From: Prostheceraeus crozeri
Lineage: Eukaryota; Platyhelminthes; Polycladida; Euryleptidae
Direction: 5' to 3'
Length of the DNA: 64,000 nt
Assembly: GCA_907163375.1 (NCBI GenBank)
Contig: CAJQUW010001730.1
Coordinates: forward strand, 124,001-188,000
Each line of letters opens with the position of its first letter. Position 1 is the first letter of the stretch. Below the pieces are notes generated by a model, which ran no database searches, was not told the DNA's origin, and saw only the letters and a program-made list of their open reading frames with translations. A program made the translations under genes and the position numbers. This document shows, piece after piece, positions 34,171 to 47,127 of this stretch.

Positions 34171-35245
34171 TGACTTTCCGTCCTTTTTTTCAAACCATAA
34201 TTTCTATTTTAATTTTTCTGTGACATATTTTGCAATGTGAGCTATCTGCCTTCTGCCTGTACTAAGATTATTTGTTATTGCTTTAATTCATTCTGCATAA
34301 CGTCATGTCAAGGGCTTATAGATATCTGTGTCTTAATTGATTATTGGTTGTATCTGCGACATTCTATTCTGTCATTGTCACTACGTCCGTACTTCGCATG
34401 TAGAGAGGCCCCGAAAACGTTCAGCAGTAAAAATAAACTTCCATCTAAATGACGACGATATTTGATCCATTCAAATTGATTGGGTCAACCTCATGCTTCA
34501 AAGTTCTCTCCCTACCACGTCTGTCTCCTGTGACTTACTTGTGACACGCTGGTGACTCTCATTTTCCGATAACTACTTTTGAAAAGTTCTCATAGTTTAA
34601 TATCTTTTTTTGAACGTGATTTACTATCAAGAATATAATACCTTTGTATAATGTCATCAATCATGGCAGCATAGCTCTGGGATTTCTATACAAGCATATT
34701 ATTACTTCATTATGTGCGGCCGTGAGGAATGTTTTGATGAGATTGTTTATCGTTCTCTCTTATCCTGCTTATCTATTTCGAAGAAGTCTAACTAACGAAT
34801 CTTCGGCTCCAACAATAGAAGTGATTCCTCTTTCAAGTCACGCTTAATGCACTTGCACCTGCGTCTGTTTCTGATGTGCGAGGTTGACTCTTCGAATTTA
34901 ATGATAATTAATTTATTATATGAAATAGAAGTTCACTTCGATCAACAGTGAAATGAGTTCCATAAATATTCCGATGTAAGACTTTATGGAAAAGGAAGAC
35001 AGACAAAGCAATTTCACCGCAACTTGTTATGAAGACTACTCACATTTATAATCGAATAAGACGAAAATTCTTATTATATGCAATCAAGTGATGACAGCGA
35101 ATAATTAGAAGTTGTTTCAAAGCAAAGGCTTCCTATTCAGTGAGTTTTTAACTACAGTGGTGCACTTTCAATATTATAGGAAAATTGTTATTTCCATAAA
35201 TCTTTACGTGATAAAAGCAGCGCTTAATCGCATCAATCTTCGCAG
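34171..35245. other. No gene recognised
   Basis: AT-rich. If 35246-35369 is a last exon, part of its intron lies here. Confidence 0.4.
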
Positions 35246-35583
35246 GATCGCAGCAGTTCAGCAGAAGCATTCTGAACTCAGCGAAGCGCATATGGATCCA
35301 CTTACGGGCTCTTTCGTTCCCTCTGGTTCATTTCTAGACATTGAAGCCCAGCGTGAACTTTTTCAATGAAGGTGCTACCTACTGTCTAAAAACTTGAGTT
35401 TTCATGGGTTATTTAACATCTTTGGCTGTATGAGGAGAAAGCGTGTTCTTTTGTGTTACATGTGTGAATTGAAAGGTAACGTGTGCTGGCTCATACAATT
35501 TATTTCTGAAAGTTTTCTTTAACACAATACAAAATAGCCAACGTATAATTGTTAGCCCATTTAAAGAAGTCACGAAAAATAAA
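35246..35583 (+). CDS. Possible last exon of an unknown gene
   Basis: A good acceptor (CATCAATCTTCGCAG, ending 35245) is followed by 124 bp of G+C-enriched open sequence ending in TGA at 35367-35369. In the frame that reaches this stop the exon reads IAAVQQKHSELSEAHMDPLTG, then SFVPSGSFLDIEAQRELFQ. An AATAAA at 35578-35583 would give a 210-bp 3' UTR. The composition and hydrophilic, charged tail look coding, but no family is recognised and no upstream exon could be joined with confidence. Confidence 0.35.
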
Positions 35584-38500
35584 CATTCACATAGTTCGTT
35601 CACAACATTTTGGAAGCCAATATTTTGATGAAGTTCTGTAGAAACTTTGTTGGCCTATAATAGAATGATCACCGATGTTTTGAAATGCATCATGCATGCT
35701 AATTTGATGACATGACAGATAATGATGTTTACTTAGATAAATGAAGTTTTTAAGACGAATGACTACTTTTCTTAACTTGCTTCCGACGGGTGTTTCTTCA
35801 TAGGATATGTACATCAAAAACTCTGCTTCTGTAAAGGAAGAAAACAGTACTATTTACATGTTATGATTATTTCCGACGTTTCTGGTATCGACTCTTTATC
35901 AGCGAGAGGGACCAGAAACGTCAGCGGTGATCGAAGCGTGCGAATACTGTTTCTATCTTTTGCAAAACGAGGAGAGGGCGCAGTATTACTCCTACAACTT
36001 CCCTCATCCACTTCTATAATTTCCTTTTGTTATAGAAGCATCGAACTATAGCTTTGCATGTTTTATTCGTTGTCTCGGTATGTCGGAACTACAACAAATA
36101 ACTCATCGTGTCAGAAAGCGATAAAAAAACCATTTTCTGAATAGATTGATTTTTAAAAAATCATAGATTTTTGGTGTACATCTCGTAGCTCTTTCTTATG
36201 CGGGCGATTTAAGCTTTGGAAATCGGGAGAGTGATCGTGGTTCCCAATGGAGTGCTGCTGTTCGGAACATCGTATTTCTAATGTTTCTATAATGAAACAC
36301 AGTAAGATCATTTTTTATTGTTGCAGGGACCCCATTAGACTGATGGCAGAGGCAAAAGACTTTCGGATGGTCACAGACCCTATCAGTTACGCCTCATGGC
36401 ATCAAATGAACTATTAAAGTGCATCAACAGCAAGAAACCGTTTAGGATTAATGTATTCGGTTTTTACAACGCTATCATGCAACTAGATATTAAGTAGTAT
36501 TAGAAATCAGTCAATTTTTGGTGATAAGTAGCAATGAATGAACGAACTTGCTCTCTGCACTTTTCTGGCTGCAAATGACTTTTGTTAGAATAAAATATCA
36601 GGTTCGAAAGATAATCCTGCGGCTAATTAGACTAAATTCAATGAGCACGATTCCTCTTCACGCTTGCATTGTATCAAACGCATGAAATTCGATTTCAAAG
36701 TTCGTGGTGATTCAAATTTAAGTGCAAATGAATCGAAAAAACAATCAAAATCCTCTCATCTGCACCAACTAATTCATTTTCAGACTGATCATGTCAACTG
36801 CTTTGCTGAATTTCATTTCAGATTCATAGTGAGGACTTCTGATTACTTCATGTACAAATTGATGTTTCAAAGTTGTTCAATTGGTTTGGGATTTCATCAA
36901 ACGCACTGCCAACATCTGCTCTCTGGAGAAAAATTCCTCAACCGTGACAACGTCAGTCAAGGATATAATCTGAGAAGAAATTGACATTCAAATCCTAATA
37001 TTAAAGTTCGTTTCAATTTCATTTTGCTAACTATAGACTCGGATTTTGACCCATTACCCCTTCAAATCGTAATCCTGTTCAGGTTTTGCGCTCATCTTTA
37101 AAACAGCTGTTCTTCAGCATGAATTTTTGTGAGAAACTCGATCTGTAACAATAGTAGATGATTTTTGAATTGTGAGACCTAGCAAGATTATTCGATTATT
37201 TGGGCAATCATAACTTTACCTCATTTTATACCGGGAGCTCATGCACCTCACCTCTCCTCTCAGACGGGTTTTTGATGTCACTCCAAGACTGTACACAGCT
37301 CTCTACGACACTAATTTTTGTGACTTTTGGTTTCTACGCATCTTTGACAATCAATCCATATTTCATTTAATAGAGTTCATGGAAACATAATAATCTGACA
37401 ATAATATTGATATTCTTCTACATTTCTGCAAGGGAAAACAATATATTTCTATAGAAGTACTTGATAAGCTGCCCGAAAATAATAATTTTGAGGTCTGCGA
37501 AAAACCCAGCAGGTGTCGTTGAGTTCTCTGCACAGATATCTCGACTGGCTATCAGAATGAACCAGGATTTCCTCACTCGGGGGTTTCCTCGTCAGAGTTG
37601 GCATCCTAAATGTATTTTGGTGTCTTTGGTTGACACTTCGACAATCCAGGTATATTTCATTGTGTGATAATTGTAAACATCTGCTTGTTCATTGTCCTCA
37701 TGTGGCACCATTTGATAATATAATCGATAATTTGCTCACTTCTCATGCTCAGTGTTCAGCAGACTTGAGGTTTGACCTTACCGAGAATTACATGACTGCA
37801 ACATATGTTTGAAGGTCAGGAAAGTTCACCGCTGTGGGAACAGAAAAATGAAATAGACGTAAAATTAGGCAAATATCTGCTAGCGGATCAGAACAAATCA
37901 TCCCTGAAAAAGACCCGTGAAGGCGGGAAGGGTATCGCAGTTGCTGTTGATTTGTGCCTGAAGCACCACTGTCCTGAAGTCTGCTGATGAGATCTGAGAC
38001 ATTTTCTATCAGACAGTTAATCTGCGATGAATCAAATGCCTGTATTTCACTACAGAAGACACATCCTGGAAAATATCATGCTCCGATAGGTTCCCACACC
38101 TCAACATGAATACGAAGCCTGTCCTGTCACTTCTCCGCATTTGAAAGACAGACTATCGCTGCGAGTACCAAGGTCTTGAAGAAGTTTTCACTGCAGTGAA
38201 CAATATCAAATGCTTGAACATGGTCGAGTGCTTTCTCATTGCAAAACCGTGTGTCTGAAACCCCTGTGGCAAAACCCGATACCATTTTTTCGCTTTTTCT
38301 TTATCCGATTTTTGACATTTTGACTGTCTTCTGACCGGTTAATTTCTCTTATTTTTACAAAAGGACGAAATAGTATTGATGACATAGACAAATCTGCTTT
38401 CATTTCAATATGAGGAAAACTGATTACTTCAAGAGCATAAATCACAATTTTCTACATGTAGCATATCACAGAGATATCAGAACAAATGCTAAATAAAATA

Positions 38501-40135
38501 TTTCATAACTTTCCTTTTATTCAGATTATTTCATGTTTCCCACTGTGACATTTGACGTCGAACAACAGTTTTGCCCATGAAATTTTATGACAATACTACT
38601 GAAAATTGTCTCAAGATCTCTCGTTTCACTGTTAAACAAAATGATCCATTTCATCGTTTCATAAAAAGCTGAAAATTTATTTTTATTATCTAATAAATTT
38701 TCTAAATTTGCACCGTTTTCATAAATGACTTGTCCAGGAATGATAGAAAGATGAGCACGGTAAAACCTCATATTTTCAGCCAGTAGAGGCACTCAAATGA
38801 AGTGGCCTCTATGTGGAGATGGTAGCAATTGCGAGTCATTTCATAGAATTGCTTGGCTATAGGCCTACAGAAATAATCATATCCGGAATAAAGAAAAACT
38901 TACAAACAGAACGTGACAGGCCAACTTGTCTTACAGTATTTGCACCACACGAGGACGTGATAGTCTCAAATTCATGCGCGCATCAGTCAGACACACAAAG
39001 GTCACAGTCTATCCTTTGTAATCCTTACAATTCTAGTTTGGTGGCAATTTTTTCCCACAATGTCCCAGATACTAAAGCATCTTTTACCGTCTATACAAAT
39101 TTCTAACAACTCTCTGTCCGAGAAAATGTTATGATTCCTTTGAGCCGCTATCGTTCAATTGCAGTATCCGGACAAGTCTTCACATTGTCCTCTTCATGTC
39201 AACCTGTCTGTCGGCAGAGAGAGACTGTCCGTTACAGTAAGGTAATATTTAATTGACTGGACTTATCTATACCCTCGCCCCCTGGCGAATTCTTTGAATA
39301 TCTTTCAAACTGAGCTGGCTATAGCCACCAGATTTCTAATGGCTTGCTTTCTACGTATTATGCAACTTTTGCGTGAAGGAAAATATAGTCGGCACCAATC
39401 CTTTTGGCGTGAGATATACATGTATTTTAAAATTTGAATGTTTGGAGCATTTTGGAGCTGATTTCTGTGTATTCACAAAGTGGTATCAATTCTTGATGAA
39501 ATAAATTGAGATTACATGAAGAACTCTTACTATTGATATATACATGTAGATATTGACAAATGCAAAGTTTTTGAATTTGAAATTATGTTTTGTTATGAAT
39601 GCATGTTTTTTAGCTCCGCATCTAATGTATACTGAGGATTTTTTAACAAAAGAACTATGGATAACAATCATCTACATTTGTATGAGACAACCAATCGCAT
39701 ATCAGAAAATGAATTTCAGTACAATTTGAGTTGAACTAAAAGTTTGAATTATTTGACATTTGATCTCATCTAGTACGATATTGTAATCTCATAACGATTA
39801 ATAATCATCATTTTATTAACCATCTTGACCAGAATAGTGTTAGTTTTATCTGTTTTTGTTGTCATTTCCCACTTCAAATAGTGAACCAATAGAATTTTTT
39901 CAACCTCTGCTCTTCGCCACAACCCACGGATGATATTAAAAACAAAACTGATCTGAACCCCTTTCAATGCCCTTTCGACTGATGTGTGATTTGGCAGAAT
40001 TGATGTTATAGTTTAGGAGATCAGCAGGGGAGGCACAAAGTTCGACTCCCCACAGTGGGAAAATTGTGGAAACCTGTCTCCGTTCGGAAAAATACCGCAG
40101 TGGGGTGAGGGTTAATTCTGAATTTGAAGGTGTCC
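35584..40135. other. No gene recognised
   Basis: Long AT-rich stretch with scattered short open frames. None has a recognisable domain or convincing splice context. Confidence 0.4.
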
Positions 40136-40139
40136 TTCA

Positions 40140-41143
40140 CCCTCAGATCTGAGGGGGGTCCAGTGGACCCCGGAGCAATATTTTTCATTTTTTGTACTGA
40201 GGATCTATCAACCACTCAAGACCATGTAAAATCATCATTTCTGACAGTGAATCTGAATGTGTTATTTCATTTCAATTGAATCGGTAGAAGTATGGTAGAT
40301 AGGCCAAGGGGGTCCACAGGACCCCCTCTCAGGTCTCAGAGGGTGTAGAAATTCCCAAAATAAAATTTTTACTATCAAATGAAAATGATTTTGTACATGT
40401 CCACGATGGTGTAGAATACGTGAAATTCATTTATTCAATGTTAACATCACGCTCCTGCATGTGCGTTACGTTAGGAGATTGCAAACTGTGAATATTTTGT
40501 TTTCGCACATGATCGTGCATTACTGGTTGGCCTGCAAGAACATATCAGCATAAATCAACGTTCAAAATGACAACTATCATCACATTCATAATTCAACACT
40601 AAAAAACAGACTTGGTAAAGTTTTCACAGCAGTAATTGATGAGTTTGAGATCTCCACAGCTGTTTTGAGGATCTTGAAATACAGGAATTATGGTTCATTT
40701 CAGGCCTATTTCCGATTGGTATGGATAAATTTGAAACAAAGGACAAATATGAGAGTTATGCTGCTCGGAATAAATCAGTTTCATTAAAATCAGCTATCTG
40801 AGGTTACATGACGACAGAAAACATCGCAAAATCGTCTCTTAGTACAACTGATATTGGGCTATACATGTCGTTGAATTCCAAAAACACCACATTTTTGCAT
40901 GTGTTTACTGAGAAGGCTGAAAGACACTCAAAGGATGAGTTATATCGACTTGCTGCATGCAAACGTCATTAAAAAACATTATATTATTATAATAATAAAA
41001 TATAATTAATAATAAAATATATTAAACATCATCATCAAATTGTTTTACTTAAAATCAACTGTCCTACTGATTGGATATCGATTTCAACAGGTAAACTAAC
41101 AATTTGTAAAAGGAGTCCACTGAACCCCTCAGATCTCAGAGGG
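40140..41143. mobile_element. Decayed piggyBac-like element
   Basis: The left end CCCTCAGATCTGAGGGG is followed by a hairpin (GGGGTCCAGTGGACCCC). The right end is its near inverse, with GGAGTCCACTGAACCCC before CAGAGGG. The flanking tetramers are TTCA and TCAA, each one change from TTAA. A further internal copy of the end lies at 40309-40345. The architecture (CCC start plus subterminal G/C hairpin) matches 29439-30748, but the sequence differs. No transposase. Confidence 0.5.
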
Positions 41144-41648
41144 TCAATTGAAAGGTTCCTTTGCCCTTTTTACCGGTGTATTGCAACTTTGGTGGGACTG
41201 TCCTTAGAATATGTACTTAATTTAGTGGTGTCCACTTTTGGAAGGTTTCCCGCTAAAAGAGGGCTTCCTCCGATAGTAAAGTTTAAATCAAGGAACATTG
41301 CTAAGAAGTTGCTAAATAAAGATAAGGTCCTGGTATAAATGAATGTCCATAATAACAACTTTATGCTATTCTCAGTCGGTTGTATGTCTCATCTTAATGT
41401 CTGAAACCTAGAAAAATGAAATGGATGTTTCAGGAGCGGGATTAGAGCATGTAATTGAGGTTAAGATACCGATGGCAACCGGAAAATTATGGCATTGTAA
41501 ACATCAACATACTGGTAGCAATCTTGTTAGTTCAGTTGTTCTGGACAACATTCTGATCTGAGTTCGGAAACCAACTGATTCAATGAATTAGCTATTTTTT
41601 GATAGGGGAATATCAACAGATTAGCCGGTACCTATTATACGGCTCAGG

Positions 41649-42432
41649 CTCATAACAGCGAATCTCATAATAGCGAAGTATCAAAATAGCGAATCTCACA
41701 ATAGCGAATCTCAAAATAGCGAATTCTCAAAATAGCGAATCTCAAAATAGCGAAGTATCAAAATAGTGAATCTCATAATTGCGAAAACGTATTGCATAAT
41801 CTTAAGAAGTCCTCGAGAAATCATGTTTATGTAGTTTATTTAAGGTAATTGGATTAGTAAATAATACCCATCATCAATACCACTGAAAAGGATATAAATT
41901 TCCTTATATACATGTACCTTGTACAATGTATATGAAATCTCTGTATATGAATATTCTCTAAAAACCCATTGTGTACGAGACCCCTGGTATAAGCCTGGCG
42001 ACTGACTTCATTTTAAATGTATTGTTCGCGTAATCGGTCTAGTCTTTCGTTTAAAGCACATATTTCGTCTTTCTCCTTTTTGCTGATTCTCCAAAATCCA
42101 GTTGACTCATCTCAATGTTTGACATTTTCTGCTCCTCAACGAATGTATGCGTGATCTTGAAGATATTTGGATGGGCACTTCCCACATTATCTTTCAGTTT
42201 CAGATGCCATCCCTCCAAATGATTTGTAGTTCGAACACCACTTTTGTATAGTGACTCCATACTGAAATAGAAAAATAAGCATTTGCTTCTTCTATATATT
42301 TTGGCAATGAAACGATAGTGATGATATGGCCATTTAAGTTATCTAATAATCAAGAAAGCAAACATAATTTCTCGAGGACTTCTTAAGATTATGCAATACG
42401 TTTTCGCTATTTTGAGATTCGCTGTTATGAGA
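41649..42432. mobile_element. Mutator-like foldback element with tandem-repeat arm
   Basis: The ends are CTCATAACAGCGAATCTCA and its inverse (ending 42431). The left arm contains about eight repeats of a 15-16 bp unit (AAAATAGCGAATCTC) and the right arm only one or two. Inside, a 50-bp inverted block (GTATTGCATAATCTTAAG at 41792 and inverse near 42385) continues the arms. The flanking nonamers CGGCTCAGG and CGACTTAGG match at 7 of 9, consistent with a 9-bp Mutator TSD. A MULE transposase C-terminus lies inside. Confidence 0.7.
42013..42260 (-). pseudogene. MULE transposase C-terminal fragment
   Basis: The minus strand reads GVRTTNHLEGWHLKLKDNVG and AHPNIFKITHTFVEEQ, the conserved tail of invertebrate Mutator-like transposases of the FLYWCH-associated type. 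A frameshift near 42055 separates this from the usual last residues NERLDRLREQYI, which end at a TAA at 42013-42015. The catalytic core is absent, so the element cannot be autonomous. Confidence 0.75.
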
Positions 42433-42628
42433 CGACTTAGGCCTGTTATACAGCCCGAGCGAAGTGAGGATGGACAGATACATAGGAACCGTTTATTTCC
42501 TGTCGAGAGAATGTAGCTTTTCATTGTGTGACTTATAGATGTCTATTGTTCATTATAAAATTGATGGCTATACCGTGAAATCTATGAATGAGCTAATCCA
42601 GGGACTATGTCGATAGTGGTAGTCTGGC

Positions 42629-42695
42629 AGGGACTACTAAGATATCCATATACCTATATAGGTAGTTACATAGATATCGTAGTAGTCCCTGTCTC
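42629..42695. repeat. Hairpin, about 30-bp arms
   Basis: GCAGGGACTACTAAGATATC pairs with GATATCGTAGTAGTCCCTG around TATACCTATATAGGTA, which is itself self-complementary. It could be a tiny MITE. Confidence 0.6.
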
Positions 42696-42699
42696 TGGC

Positions 42700-44590
42700 C
42701 AATCATAAGGTGTTTACAGACTTCTATGATTTTTTCCATTGGAGCTTGCACAGGAAAAGTTAACTTTGTGATCCCGTGAGACTGAAAATATGACTTTTCC
42801 TCCTGTCAGTTTACATAGAAGAGATATCTTTTCACTCACATACAAAATGAAAAAGAGTTTATTTGCAACAATTATCTGCTGAATCTCTGAATGAAATTCG
42901 ACAATTTTCCACCCTTGACTTGTAGATGATAACCATCAGGAACAGAACGCCTATACTATTCGACAATTAATGTTCTTGTTTGCTTTTATCTCTTTATATC
43001 TGCTAATTTCATATCATCCGATTAACTCAGACGCAATATTTACGACCAACAGATAAAAGCTTGCATGTCAAATCTTCGGCGGGAATGATTTTATCATTCT
43101 TATCTGTTATGGTGACTTGTGATAAGTCTTCGTAAACTCATAATACGTCTAATTCAATTTAATATCTCGATAATTTCTGCATCCTTCCGACTTAACATTC
43201 ACCTCTCTACAATTCACCGAAGAAAGCTGGAGTTTCGGTGACTTCGTGTCACAATTAATAATTTTTATCTCCGGTTTTTGAATTGTAGACATATTCCATA
43301 ATAGATATCGCGAGAATATGATATGTTGGATTTCATCAGTAGCCTTATCCGGCTGAAACGAAGCTTTTGACAAACGTTTATCGAATGTAGTCACGAAACA
43401 GACATCTTTCAAACCAAAAATAAATGTCGCGGTGTTTTTCATCCTTAAGGATTTAGGTTTCCGTCGTCATGTAGACGAATGCTGTCATAAACTGAATTAC
43501 AAAGTCAAGAAAAATATTGTTTCTTTTTTTACATGCATGCAGTTTTTTACATGAATCTTTTACAATGTTGCGCTGTTTCATGTGGCATGTCATGGAGAAT
43601 TCGTAGGGAAGGAACACATATTTCAAACGTATTTCAAAACTAGCTTGAAATTAACTATTCTACCGGTCTATTCCAACTCTTCTAGCATATTATCGAGATA
43701 TGGCGCATCATAAAAAGCTTCCAGAGTCGCGAGCGTCCTGAAACAACGTATGCATCAGACAGCTGGAGTTTAATGATGGACTAATAATCGATCCATGCCG
43801 GCCTCTGACAGGCATCACGTGGAGGACACGGTCAATCTATTTAGTTTCTAAAGAGCTGCTTTAAATTATATGAAATTCACAGCATAGTATATTTAGAGTC
43901 CATTTTCTCTAACTCGCATTAGCTCTTTCTGATGCTTCTACGAAACTGCACAATTTTACAAATAATTCTAAATGACTTAATATGAATATTTTGAAGTTGG
44001 ACAACTTGGAGATACTCGGAATTCAACTGATTCTGGAAATTTACAGATATGACTACTGAAAAAAAATGTTAACTAAATTACTAAAAAATTTTATCATGCA
44101 GTATTTACACAGCAGAATAGTTTACAAAACTCTATTCAATGTCTGTGCTATGATAGATGATCCTGATGTGATTCATAGACTTCCATGTAAAATGCTGCAC
44201 ACATATTGGGAGTTAATGCGCTGTCTTCGAAGTTATAATACAAAACAATGGTTTGATAAGCGTGCGGAAATTCAAATTTTGAAAATATAGCATAAATTTG
44301 ATATTTTGGACTATAGTGGACCAAATTCAGCGAGCATATAAACAGTTTTGCAGACATCATAGTATGCAGTTCTCTATTGGGTTTTCACCCAAGCATTGGC
44401 CCTACCTTGTTTGGGAGATGTGAACTACAGGCATCTGATGATTCGTCATATTAAAATGGCAGCCATGTGTGCTTGCAAAAACGATATTTCTTATTACAGA
44501 CGTAGACAGTATGTTAGTGGTGTGCGAGAAGAAACATCTAATGACTACACGCGATAATTTCACAACTGAATATGCTTATTGCAGATCTCA
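42700..44590. other. No gene recognised
   Basis: AT-rich, no supported coding or repeat feature. Confidence 0.45.
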
Positions 44591-44595
44591 AATTA

Positions 44596-45491
44596 CAATG
44601 CGCGACAGCAAGTTGGAAACTTGGCATAAATCTACGGACACGTACATTTTTCAACACCTTCTAAATTTTTTTGCTATTAGGAAATATTGACAAATTTATA
44701 ATCATCTGAAAGAGAATTTTCGGATCTATCATTTGAATGTTGTTGAATTAATTGTTTTTGAAATTGGTGGTTCCTAGAGGCCCATAAACCCGAAAGCCCC
44801 AAATTTTCTTTGACTTGTTTTGACAAGCGCATAAATCAATTTGAAACATTCTCCTTGTGATATTCAAAACCGTCACAAGATTGGCTTTCAGAAAGTATAT
44901 AGTTTGAAAGTGTTTTCTCGAAGTTTATAGGCAATATTTTGAAAGTAGTAGAGATAGAAAATGTGGCGATTTTTTCATTTTCAGAATATTTCTTCGAAGG
45001 GCCTTAAATTTACCCAATAAAAGCTGAAAACACTAGTTTTGAGGTAAATAAATGCCACCGGTTAGTTAACAGCGTTATTTCTGCTATTATCGCAACACAT
45101 TCTGAAAATGAAAAAAATCGCCACATTTTCTATCTATACTACTTTCAAAATATTGCCTATAAACTTCGGGAAAACACTTTCAAACTATATACTTTCTGAA
45201 AGCCAATCTTGTGACAGTTCTGAATATCACAAGGAGAATATTTCAAATTGATTTATGCGCTTGTCAAAACAAGTCAAAGAAAATTTGGGGCTTTCGGGTT
45301 TATGGGCCTCTAGGAACCACCAATTTCAAAAACAATTAATTCAACAACATTCAAATGATAGATCCGAAAATTCTCTTTCAGATGATTATAAATTTGTCAA
45401 TATTTCTTAATAGCAAAAAAATTTAGAAGGTGTTGGAAAATGTACGTGTCCGTAGATTTATGCCAAGTTTCCAACTTTCTGTCGCGCACTG
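44596..45491. mobile_element. Nearly full-length palindromic element, TA-flanked
   Basis: Ends CAATGCGCGACAG and, inverted, CAGTGCGCGACAG, flanked by TA (44594-44595, 45492-45493). The two arms are about 395 bp each and almost identical in inverse orientation, leaving a 110-bp centre. No coding sequence. A TA duplication points to a Tc1/mariner-mobilised foldback MITE. Confidence 0.85.
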
Positions 45492-45606
45492 TAACTCGTA
45501 AATACTGGTGCTTTCTGTTGCTCAATATATTGTTGACAAGCAAATAATTCGTAACAGCATCATTAATTTCAAGTGATAGCTTTAAGATTATGCTTTATAT
45601 TTTCAC

Positions 45607-45735
45607 ATGATCAATCGAACAATAAGCAACCAGTTCAACATTAAACACACCAGATTGTGTGAAGTTTCAGTGACTGCTATCAACCGGATCACACAGCAAA
45701 GAGACACAGACGATGTCAAGTTCTACAGATAAGTG
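45607..45735 (+). mobile_element. MITE fragment (CACAGAATTAGA family)
   Basis: Internal 129 bp of the same MITE as 5094-5618 (from ATCGAACAATAAGCAACC to TTCTACAGATAAGT). Both termini are missing, so it is a truncated relic. Confidence 0.75.
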
Positions 45736-47127
45736 ATGCGCTTATGTAGACAATCCAATTATGTGGAAAGGCATTTACTTGTAAATCATTAAGAGCATTA
45801 GCAAACTATCTAATTTTAGTTCATGAAGCAAAAGCAAATGTCAGAGTGATCTTGTCCTCTTAAGTGGAGTTTGAGATTGCGCATGTGACGTGTAAAAATG
45901 TAAAGATCAAACGAAGTTCTTCTCGCAATCTGCATGTCTTCACCATATTTGTCGTTCACTTCGGTTAATCCTCTTAGTAATCCGTGACTCCAATGATAGC
46001 AGAACAAAATAATTATATTTGTATTTCAAAAATTGAAAATCGATCGAGGCAGATTTATTGATGAATTAACTATCCAAAGAAATCCACTTCGGAATTCTCG
46101 TCAGTTTTATGTTTTGGTTGGAACTATAAATCATTTTCCAGATTCAAAGGGCTCTTGCGCAAATCCATGAATGCGCAATTATCACTTAAAAGAAATGCCG
46201 ACAGATGTAAAGATATCTGAATCACGTTCAATCTACGATGTGTCCTGAATCGCAATTGTACTGAAACATAATATTCTTTTTACTTTAGTCCGAGCAGTTT
46301 TGTAAACATGCAATGAATAACTGCGTAGGATAATCTCTGATATTTTCAACCTTTTGTTTAATCCTGTTGTAGAGGTTCATGACAATAGTATTTCTATCAA
46401 CAAGTTGTGAAAAAACCTATATAACAACATTGGAGTGGTCATTGTCAATGGCTGGTTACGAGCGGGGTCAAGCTTCTTACGCCGAGATTGATAGCTACCC
46501 ATAAAGTTGCATAAAAGTCAATCCAGGAAAGCTATAAAATTACTGTAGCGAAGGCTATATGATTTGAAAGCTTCCGTCTTGGCCTGCATATAACATTCTA
46601 AATCAAACTGGACACGAATGTAGAAGAATATACAGTCAATATAAGTAATGAGATTCTCGTATATCTATATTTTCTGGTATTGTAGTCCTGCGAATGATAT
46701 TGACTTTTCTTCGAAATGATGTTTGGTTTGAAGGGATACGAACCATTACCGTCACGATCGACTGATTTACAAATATTTCAGATGTACTTCGGAATCGACT
46801 CATTCATATTATATATTGTGTTTATTATTGGGTGATTAACCATTGCTTTATCATCATTATATTGGAAGTACCTAGAATCCCATCAAAATATACTCACTGA
46901 CATAATTAATGAAACAAACTATCATTGGCTTGAATTGAAGTTTGTTTCATTTTTTTTCTCAGGTATGATGCAATATCTCGCTTTCTATGTATTACCATTC
47001 AACACATTAGAGTATGGAGAAAGATCTATGGTGGTCAAATTTCAAATTTTGATATCGGTACAACTGTCACAATTGCTTTACAAATTGAACATAAACGTGA
47101 ACTGAAATCCAGCTTTTGTAAAATAAA
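45736..47127. other. No gene; probable 5' part of the Tc1 element
   Basis: Mostly anonymous. A hairpin at 46910-46953 (AATGAAACAAACT and its inverse) lies upstream of the Tc1 gene and may be near the left end of that element. Confidence 0.4.
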
